38,785 nucleotides of DNA. Origin: Deltaproteobacteria bacterium HGW-Deltaproteobacteria-15. Its GTDB lineage: Bacteria > Desulfobacterota > DSM-4660 > Desulfatiglandales > HGW-15. Each line of letters starts with the position of its first letter. Positions within the stretch are counted from its first letter, which is position 1. This document shows, one piece after another, positions 32,980 through 38,785 of this stretch. The translations under genes and the position numbers were made by a program. The stretch lies in NCBI GenBank assembly GCA_002840535.1, contig PHBH01000058.1, positions 1 to 38,785 of the forward strand, read 5' to 3'. The notes beneath the pieces are model-generated. The model worked only from the letters and a program-made list of their open reading frames with translations, was not told where the DNA came from and did no database searches.

Positions 32980-35745
32980 ATGGCTACCCTATTCAGGCGA
33001 AAAAAGAGCACCGCAAATGTACCTGATGAACCGAATGCTTTAGCGAGGCGTGGGGCTTTCTACGGCATACAGGCAATCCTTATCGGGCTCATCCTTCTCG
33101 TGCTCCTGCCACTCCTGCTCTTACAGGCTTACTTCATCTATGACCGGTATCGATACAGTAAGGGAGTACAGTTTCAGTCGAACCTCGAGATCTCCAGGGC
33201 GGTGGGGCGGGCTTTCGAGGTGTTTGTTCACAACTTCTGGAACCAGGAGCTCGCTATTGGGACCAGCTTCATCCTGCGCAGTGATCTGAGCATAAAGCAG
33301 ATGAACCGGGTTCTTAAAGAAACCACGGATACGTATCCCATGATCCAGAACTTCGCATGGATAAACCCGCAGGGGAGAGTCATCGCATCGACGCTTCCTG
33401 ATGCGATCGGACGGGATGTTTCGGACCGGCCGGGTGTTCAGGAAATCATCCGGGGTCAAAAAGACCGGTCAGTGAGCGACATTTTTGTCACCACGCGCAC
33501 GCAGGAGCCCGTATTCAACATCATTCGCGCCATTCAGGATAAGGACGGCTCTCTTCGAGGCATAATGGGCGCATCGGTCGACGTGACCCGGCTTGACGTC
33601 CTGTTTGCTTTCCAAAGATCCATGGGCGGTGGAATCAGCATACTCGACAGCAAGGGGATGCTCGTCTATCGGTATCCTGCCATTCAGATCCCTTGGGAGG
33701 AACGTGACTGGCTTCGTCTTTACCCTTCCCTTATCACGGAACCGCTTGCCGGCAAGGAAAATGTAAAAACCTTAATCGCCGCCTATGATGAGAAGACATG
33801 GATTGTGGCCGTTACCCCCATACACTCTCTCGGCTGGGTTGCGTCCGCCGGACGTTGGCAGGATGAGGCGTTTGGGCCAATCATGTCAGCTACCATGAAG
33901 CACGCTTCAGTTGCCCTTATTCTTGCCCTGGCGTCTCTTGTCGCCGCCCTGACATTGGCCCGCAAGATCGTCGTCTCCGTAACTGCAATCCGACGTCATG
34001 CGCTCGCCCTCGGTCGCGGCGAGGCGGATAAACCGGTGATCGTCTCAGGCCCTGCAGAAATGAGAGACCTTGCCGATTCCTTCAACAGAATGGCCGGAGA
34101 GATGCGGATCCGCGAGACGGCTCTTCGAGAGAGCCAGGCCCGGCTTCGCCGGCTTTATGAATCCGGGCTGATCGGTGTCACGTACTGGAATATGGACGGC
34201 GCCATCATAGATGCAAACGACCGTTTTCTGGAGATGATAGGCTATACGCGAGCGGAGCTTTCTGCGGGCAAAATCCGTTGGATCGATATCACCCCGCCGG
34301 AGTACCGTTCCCTTGACGAGCAGGCGGTGGCGGAGATCACAACGACGGGAGTGAACAGCAAGCCCTTGGAGAAGGAATATACCCGCAAGGACGGCACAAG
34401 AGTACCGATCATCATAGCCGGCGCAATGCTCGATGAAAAAGGGTTTGACGGAGTGGCAGTCGTTCTCGACATCACCGAGCGCAAGCGGATGGAAGAGGAG
34501 CTTCGAAACGCCGAGCTGCACTTCAGGCTACTCTCCGACATTGCGGGGCGGCTGCTTGCATCAGAAAATCCGCAGGGTCTTGTCAATGCTCTTTGCAGAA
34601 AGGTTATGGAGCATCTGGACTGTCACGCCTTCTTCAACTTCCTGGTTGACGAGGGGGCGGGAAGGCTTCGCCTCAATGCGTATGCCGGCATTCCCGATGA
34701 GGAAGCCCGAAAGATCCAATGGCTGGACTTCGGGGTCGCTGTCTCTGGTTGCGTGGCCCGGGATGGAAGCCGTATGATAGCCGAGGATATTTTCCATACC
34801 CCGGATATCAGGACAGCCCTGGTAAAGTCTTATGGCATTCAGGCTTACGCATGCCATCCTCTCATGGTACAGGGCAAAGTCATAGGGACACTCTCTTTCG
34901 GCACAAAGACTCGTACAAGCTTCACGCCTGAGGATATTGAGCTCATGAAGACCGTGACCGATCAGGTTGCCACGGCCATGGAGAGAGTGCAGCTTATCGA
35001 AGCACTCAGAAAATCACGGGACGAACTGGAACTTCGCGTCCGGGAGCGCACTGCTGAACTGGAGACCAAGAACCGGGACCTTCAGGAGTTTGCATTCGTC
35101 GCCTCGCACGATTTGAGTGAGCCGCTCCGAAAGGTTCAGACCTTTGGATCGTTGCTGGAGACAAATAGCGGCGATCGGCTCGATGAGCGAGCAAGGGATT
35201 ATGTCTCACGAATGACTGGTGCTGCGAGTCGTATGCAGGAGCTCCTTGACGCGCTTCTCAGGTATTCACGTGTAGAGACGCAGGCGCGGGATTTCGTAGA
35301 GCTCAAACTGGAGGACCTTGTTCGAACGGTGGCGAACGATCTGGAAGTATCCATAACCAAAATCGGGGCCCAAGTGGAGATCGGACAGCTGCCGGTGATC
35401 AAATGCGATCCGAACCAGTGGCGGCAATTGTTTCAGAATCTGATTGCAAACGCGGTCAAGTACCACCGTTCAGAGGTCAAGACCATGATCAGGATCTCCG
35501 GGGAGCTGCAAGACCGTACGGCACGAGTCTTTGTGGAAGACAACGGCATCGGGTTCGATATGAAATACCTGGACAAAATCTTCCAACCCTTTCAGCGCCT
35601 CCACGGCAGAAAGGAATATCCGGGGACCGGCATCGGCCTGGCCATCTGCAAGAAGATAGTAGCACGCCACGGGGGAACCATTACCGCCGAGAGCAGTCCC
35701 GGAAAAGGATCGACGTTCATCATCGAAATCCCGCAGAGCGAGTGA
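32980..35745 (+). CDS. Orphan sensor histidine kinase (dCache-HAMP-PAS-GAF-HisKA-HATPase)
   Basis: A 921-residue inner-membrane kinase. TM1 is at about residues 28-53. A periplasmic double-Cache sensor follows (about 60-300, with FAWINPQGRVIAST and GIMGASVDVTRL), then TM2 at about 308-328 and HAMP to about 380. A PAS domain covers about 385-505 (GVTYWNMDGAIIDANDRFLEMIGYT ... VVLDITERK). A GAF domain covers about 520-680 with two Cys (QAYACHPLMVQGKVIGTLSFG). A coiled coil precedes HisKA at about 700-765 (FVASHDLSEPLRKVQTF). HATPase motifs are NLIANAVKYH, DNGIGFD and GTGIGLAIC. The H-box with SHDLSEPL places it in the phytochrome-like HisKA group. No response regulator is adjacent, so its partner is elsewhere. 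The ligand is probably a small molecule sensed outside the cytoplasm. Confidence 0.9.
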   Translation: MATLFRRKKSTANVPDEPNALARRGAFYGIQAILIGLILLVLLPLLLLQAYFIYDRYRYSKGVQFQSNLEISRAVGRAFEVFVHNFWNQELAIGTSFILRSDLSIKQMNRVLKETTDTYPMIQNFAWINPQGRVIASTLPDAIGRDVSDRPGVQEIIRGQKDRSVSDIFVTTRTQEPVFNIIRAIQDKDGSLRGIMGASVDVTRLDVLFAFQRSMGGGISILDSKGMLVYRYPAIQIPWEERDWLRLYPSLITEPLAGKENVKTLIAAYDEKTWIVAVTPIHSLGWVASAGRWQDEAFGPIMSATMKHASVALILALASLVAALTLARKIVVSVTAIRRHALALGRGEADKPVIVSGPAEMRDLADSFNRMAGEMRIRETALRESQARLRRLYESGLIGVTYWNMDGAIIDANDRFLEMIGYTRAELSAGKIRWIDITPPEYRSLDEQAVAEITTTGVNSKPLEKEYTRKDGTRVPIIIAGAMLDEKGFDGVAVVLDITERKRMEEELRNAELHFRLLSDIAGRLLASENPQGLVNALCRKVMEHLDCHAFFNFLVDEGAGRLRLNAYAGIPDEEARKIQWLDFGVAVSGCVARDGSRMIAEDIFHTPDIRTALVKSYGIQAYACHPLMVQGKVIGTLSFGTKTRTSFTPEDIELMKTVTDQVATAMERVQLIEALRKSRDELELRVRERTAELETKNRDLQEFAFVASHDLSEPLRKVQTFGSLLETNSGDRLDERARDYVSRMTGAASRMQELLDALLRYSRVETQARDFVELKLEDLVRTVANDLEVSITKIGAQVEIGQLPVIKCDPNQWRQLFQNLIANAVKYHRSEVKTMIRISGELQDRTARVFVEDNGIGFDMKYLDKIFQPFQRLHGRKEYPGTGIGLAICKKIVARHGGTITAESSPGKGSTFIIEIPQSE

Positions 35746-36046
35746 GGTCCCTGCCTCCAGGCTAACCGGTCGATAATCGCCTTCCTTCCTACCCCTCTCA
35801 CCCCCACCTTGTGAACGACTGCATTTCAGAGGAAAATCGTCCAGGGCCGTTGTTGTTTCCTGTAAGCGCCTTACAGTTAATCATTATAGGCAATACATCT
35901 CGATTTCCGGGACAAGTAGTACCCAACCCTATGTTAATGCTTGTATTCGTTACTCATAATGGATTTGCCGGGTTGAGAATACGCTCGCAGATGCGTGCTT
36001 ATTCCCATTGGAGATAATGTCCGACCGAGGCAAAGGAGCGTTTGAC
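35746..36046. other. Intergenic region with a small perfect hairpin
   Basis: About 300 bases. The only clear feature is CTGTAAG-CGC-CTTACAG at 35860-35876, a perfect 7-bp stem that could be an operator or part of a transcript end; no T-run follows it. No gene recognised. Confidence 0.45.
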
Positions 36047-36433
36047 ATGAAAAAGATATTCCTTGGCATCCCTCTTCTCTTTGTGGCACTCGCCGTCGCA
36101 TGTGCGCAGCAGAGCGGTGGAGACCGGCAGGCGGGCTCGGGTGGATACACCCCTTGGCCCGGCGCTCAGTCTTCCTCGACCGAAGCAGTCGGCCGATCCG
36201 GGGGGGATTTTCCCTACGGCCCACAAGATGAGTACGGGGGTGCTGTGGGGGGTCAATCGAGTGTTCAGTCGGCCCACGGCTTCGATCGAGGGACCCAGAC
36301 ACAGAGATGGGGTCCTGCAGGCCGTCCCTCCGGCCCTGTCTCAGGCTACAGCGATATGGGCCATGGCCTGGGGACTCAGACCAGTCCCCCCGCCGTCGGC
36401 GGATCCATATCGGAAGGTGGCGTAGGGCAGTAA
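36047..36433 (+). CDS. Small Gly/Ser-rich exported protein, possible lipoprotein
   Basis: A 128-residue protein from ATG 36047, with AAGGAG 9 bases upstream. The signal sequence MKKIFLGIPLLFVALAVACAQ has a weak lipobox (AVAC), so it may be a lipoprotein or a normally cleaved protein. The mature 108 residues are low-complexity and rich in Gly, Ser, Gln and Pro, with no predicted fold. Function unknown. The stop lies 20 bases before the DUF72 gene, so the two may be cotranscribed. Confidence 0.65.
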   Translation: MKKIFLGIPLLFVALAVACAQQSGGDRQAGSGGYTPWPGAQSSSTEAVGRSGGDFPYGPQDEYGGAVGGQSSVQSAHGFDRGTQTQRWGPAGRPSGPVSGYSDMGHGLGTQTSPPAVGGSISEGGVGQ

Positions 36434-36453
36434 TCCCCATCACAGGGGTGGGA

Positions 36454-37203
36454 ATGCGCAAAAAAACAATGGTGAGGGTCGGCACCTCGGGGTACCAATA
36501 TACCCATTGGAAGAACGTTCTCTACCCGGAGGATATGCCGAGGAAACACTGGTTCGGACGCTACTGCGAACTTTTCGACACGGTGGAGTTGAACACCACC
36601 TTCTACCATCAGCCTAAGGAGAGCACTTACGAGAGTTGGCGCGCGGTTGCGCCGCCGAACTTTCGATATGCCGTCAAATACAACCGCTTCGGCACCCACA
36701 TTAAGCGGCTCAAGGATGGACCGGAACACCTGGAGAGGTTCCTCTCGGGTGCAGAGCGGCTGAAGACGTCGCTCGGACCCATACTCGTGCAGCTTCCGCC
36801 CAATTTCAAGAAGAACAAGGACCGTCTCGATGAATTCCTGCGCGCCGCGCCGCGCAGGCATCGCTGGGCAGTGGAGTTCCGGGATCCTTCCTGGCTCGAC
36901 GACGAGATCTATGATCTGCTCCAAGCGCGTGGAGCCGCACTCGTCATCCACGACCACATCAAAGAGCATCCAAGGACGGTCACCGCAAACTGGATTTACC
37001 TGCGCTTTCATGGCGGCGAGAACAACGGAAGTTATTCAGATCGCCAGCTTGCAGAGACCGCGGACCATATTGAAAGTTTCATTGCGCGGGCTCTGACGGT
37101 TTGGGTGTACTTCAACAATGACTTGAATGGACATGCCGTTTACAACGCAAGGGATCTCATTGCCCGTCTACGGCAAATGGGTGTGCCAGCGGGCGTCAGG
37201 TGA
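36454..37203 (+). CDS. DUF72 (YecE-like) family protein
   Basis: A 249-residue cytoplasmic protein of the DUF72/YecE family, a TIM-barrel-like fold of unproven biochemical role. Signatures are GTSGYQYTHWKNVLYPEDMP (about 10-29), the block VELNTTFYHQP, WAVEFRDPSW in the middle, WIYLRFHG, and the C-terminal VYFNNDLNGHAVYNA. Length is normal. ATG 36454 follows a GGGGTGGGA stretch; the in-frame ATG at 36469 is an alternative, and a longer upstream reading runs through the preceding gene in another frame and is unlikely. Confidence 0.9.
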   Translation: MRKKTMVRVGTSGYQYTHWKNVLYPEDMPRKHWFGRYCELFDTVELNTTFYHQPKESTYESWRAVAPPNFRYAVKYNRFGTHIKRLKDGPEHLERFLSGAERLKTSLGPILVQLPPNFKKNKDRLDEFLRAAPRRHRWAVEFRDPSWLDDEIYDLLQARGAALVIHDHIKEHPRTVTANWIYLRFHGGENNGSYSDRQLAETADHIESFIARALTVWVYFNNDLNGHAVYNARDLIARLRQMGVPAGVR

Positions 37204-37395
37204 GACTCCACCCGCAGAGCAGGCGCGCGGCCTCAGGTGATCCAATATTCTGACACGGGATCCGTTACACGCCTGCCATTATGGATGAAAAAAGCTTACA
37301 CCCTGAATGTATAATTCTTTTCCTTTTCCCCCATTACAATGACATCGCCCTCCATGTGGTTAAGATTTTATTAACAATGACCAGGGGGCTCTTTG

Positions 37396-37857
37396 ATGGG
37401 GCTACGGATCCTTTCCATATGTGCAAGCCTTCTCATAACGACCATCTCCGCGTGCTCTCCAATCTCCACGGGTTACCGTGCACAGGGATTGAGATACAGC
37501 CAGAAGGCATTTGACTACTATGAAGAGACTCCAGACCTCCATCGGGTAATTGAGCTGGAAAAGGTCAGGGTACATATCATCGGCAGCCGAAGACTCTTTG
37601 AATGGGAAAAGGCGAGAGCCGAAGGATCGGCGACCATAGCGTATTCTACCCGCAAGAACGACATCTTCATATTCGGGAAAAAGGTGGGTGACAAGATCAT
37701 TGTCAATCAGGCGGTCCTTGGACACGAGATAAACCATCTGCTCAATTTCAAAGACATGGAGATTGCAGACCCTGATGAGTTGAACGAGATCGAATCACGC
37801 CACAACGCCGAGTCCTGGACCCAGCGGATCCACCAGTACTTCAAGGATGAGAAGTAG
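37396..37857 (+). CDS. Lipoprotein with HExxH motif, putative zinc peptidase
   Basis: A 153-residue protein from ATG 37396, with AGGGGG eight bases upstream. The signal peptide ends in a lipobox ITTISAC (Cys about residue 20). The mature part has a conserved-looking core ending in AVLGHEINHLLNF, a HExxH zinc-binding signature at about 109-113. The downstream Glu-rich stretch (DPDELNEIESRHNAE) may supply the third ligand. It is shorter than most secreted zincins. Metallopeptidase function is inferred from this motif only. Confidence 0.68.
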   Translation: MGLRILSICASLLITTISACSPISTGYRAQGLRYSQKAFDYYEETPDLHRVIELEKVRVHIIGSRRLFEWEKARAEGSATIAYSTRKNDIFIFGKKVGDKIIVNQAVLGHEINHLLNFKDMEIADPDELNEIESRHNAESWTQRIHQYFKDEK

Positions 37858-37998
37858 AGGAGTGGGCGCGCGTTCTAAAGCGGATGATGCAAATCCGCTG
37901 GAGGCCCCGGGGTCCATTGACACAATCTTTCAAATCTCGTACATTTCGCAGCAAGACAAGCTCTTCTTGAACTCCTAATTTTTTTGCACAAGAAGCCG

Positions 37999-38054
37999 AG
38001 CAGGCTGCTGAGGGCCACGCCGCTCAGGGTGCTTGCCCTTTTCAGCAGCCTGCT
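37999..38054. repeat. 13-bp perfect inverted repeat element
   Basis: AGCAGGCTGCTGA (37999-38011) and TCAGCAGCCTGCT (38042-38054) are exact reverse complements. The inner bases allow further pairing (GGGC with GCCC). A seven-base T-run precedes it at 37979-37985. It may be a dispersed palindrome or a terminator region between the peptidase and lemA genes. Confidence 0.55.
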
Positions 38055-38105
38055 TGAACAGCGGATCGGCCGTACATAGATATTTCTACTTGAATGGAGG
38101 ATTGA

Positions 38106-38690
38106 ATGAGAAAACAAACGTGGGGATTGATTCTCACCCTTCTCCTGGTTCTGCCTGCAGGCTGTGGGTATAATACCATGCAGCAGCAGGAGGAGAACGT
38201 CTTTCAAGCGTGGGCAAATGTAGAATCCAACCTGCAGCGGCGGGCCGATCTCATCCCCAACCTGGTGGAGGTTGTCAAGGGATATGCGGCCCATGAAAAG
38301 GAGACCCTTCAGGCGGTGATCGAAGCGAGGGCCAAGGCCACTGCGGTACAAATCAATCCGGCCGACCTGAGCAGCGCAGAGGCCATGAATCGTCTTCTCC
38401 AGGCTCAGGGGCAGTTGTCTTCCGCTCTCTCCAGATTGATGGTGGTCGTCGAACGCTATCCAGACCTGAAGGCCAATCAGAACTTCCTGGATCTTCAGAA
38501 TCAGCTTGAAGGGACAGAAAACAGGATCAATGTGGCGCGCCAGAGATACAACGAGGCTGTCAATCAGTTCAACTATTCAATTCGGAAATTCCCGAACAGC
38601 CTCACCAACAGTTTACTTCTTCATCTGAAGGCAAAGGAGTACTTCAAGGCGGAAGAGGGGGCGCGGCAGGCGCCCAAAGTGAAATTCTAG
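38106..38690 (+). CDS. lemA: LemA family lipoprotein
   Basis: A 194-residue protein from ATG 38106, with GGAGG before it. The signal peptide ends in lipobox LPAGC (Cys about residue 20), common in Gram-negative LemA. The four-helix-bundle body has the family signatures NVFQAWANVESNLQRRADLIPNLVE (about 31-55), VEVVKGYAAHEKETLQAV, VVERYPDLKANQNFLDLQ and RQRYNEAVNQFNYSIRKFP. LemA is an envelope protein of poorly known function, often beside TPM-domain proteins. The downstream neighbour lies outside the window. Confidence 0.95.
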   Translation: MRKQTWGLILTLLLVLPAGCGYNTMQQQEENVFQAWANVESNLQRRADLIPNLVEVVKGYAAHEKETLQAVIEARAKATAVQINPADLSSAEAMNRLLQAQGQLSSALSRLMVVVERYPDLKANQNFLDLQNQLEGTENRINVARQRYNEAVNQFNYSIRKFPNSLTNSLLLHLKAKEYFKAEEGARQAPKVKF

Positions 38691-38785
38691 CGAGGGACGA
38701 GGGACGTCCGCTTCGCTCGGACGAGGGAAGAAGAGGCTAAAGGCCAGAAAAAAAGATGAACGTCCAACATCGAACGCCTAACGTC
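38691..38785. repeat. Short CGAGGGACGAGGGACG tandem with hairpin
   Basis: Directly after the lemA stop are two copies of the unit CGAGGGA, then CGTCCG and CGGACG in inverted orientation around a seven-base loop (about 38704-38723). It may be part of a dispersed intergenic repeat. The window ends before a further gene. Confidence 0.4.

Noticed and set aside
36307..36453. Upstream extension of the DUF72 gene
   Set aside because: The extra 49 codons are Arg/Pro-rich, overlap the preceding gene in another frame and do not fit the family N-terminus.

Overview
The window looks like chromosome from a Gram-negative deltaproteobacterium-type bacterium (Desulfobacterota, Syntrophobacteria-like). This rests on gene content only: Min proteins, lipoproteins, a class A penicillin-binding protein, a sigma-54 activator and an exosortase. 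No rRNA, tRNA or CRISPR array was seen. Nearly all of it reads as ordinary host chromosome, with one decayed IS3-type insertion sequence and several palindromic dispersed repeats.

Layout. 1-1551 (minus): start of minD, minC and a membrane-anchored LysM protein. 1991-5514 (minus): a GlrK-QseG-GlrR-like envelope-stress module (sensor kinase, lipoprotein, sigma-54 response regulator) behind a well-spaced -24/-12 promoter. 6059-7278 (plus): a caspase-like (C14) stub overlapping a patatin-like protein with a substituted catalytic Asp. 7302-9706: a secreted protein with calcium-loop-like motifs, and an unrecognised helical-repeat protein. 9800-13569 (minus): shikimate kinase overlapping a class A penicillin-binding protein, with a possible leader peptide. 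13769-15208 (minus): a GH5-like secreted protein with TSP3-type calcium repeats. 15471-16682 (plus): an exported protein made of three copies of one unknown domain. 16783-18371 (minus): a membrane-anchored GH3 beta-N-acetylhexosaminidase and a 38-residue membrane peptide.

18685-24134 (minus) is the most interesting region. A VIT/vWA protein with a PEP-CTERM-like tail, a small exosortase, and a CreB/CreC two-component pair lie in one direction. A perfect CreB recognition sequence (TTCAC-N6-TTCAC) lies upstream of the target gene, followed by a 24-bp perfect inverted repeat in the probable leader. I read this as a self-contained protein-sorting system with its own regulator, parallel to the dedicated sortase systems of marine proteobacteria.

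24281-26542 (plus): a hydroxyacid-oxoacid transhydrogenase and a transglutaminase-like protein. 26772-29981 (plus): a large ATPase/TPR/BTAD transcription activator behind a good sigma-70 promoter. 30112-30485: IS3 remnant. 30521-38690 (plus): a beta-propeller protein, a structured palindromic element, a Tat-exported flavodoxin-like protein, a large orphan hybrid-input histidine kinase, a small Gly/Ser-rich exported protein, a DUF72 protein, an HExxH lipoprotein and LemA.

Two unrelated secreted proteins (7302-8267 and 13769-15208) share the C-terminal tail PWLxxLLD just after Asp-rich calcium-type loops. This may be an undescribed targeting or processing tag.
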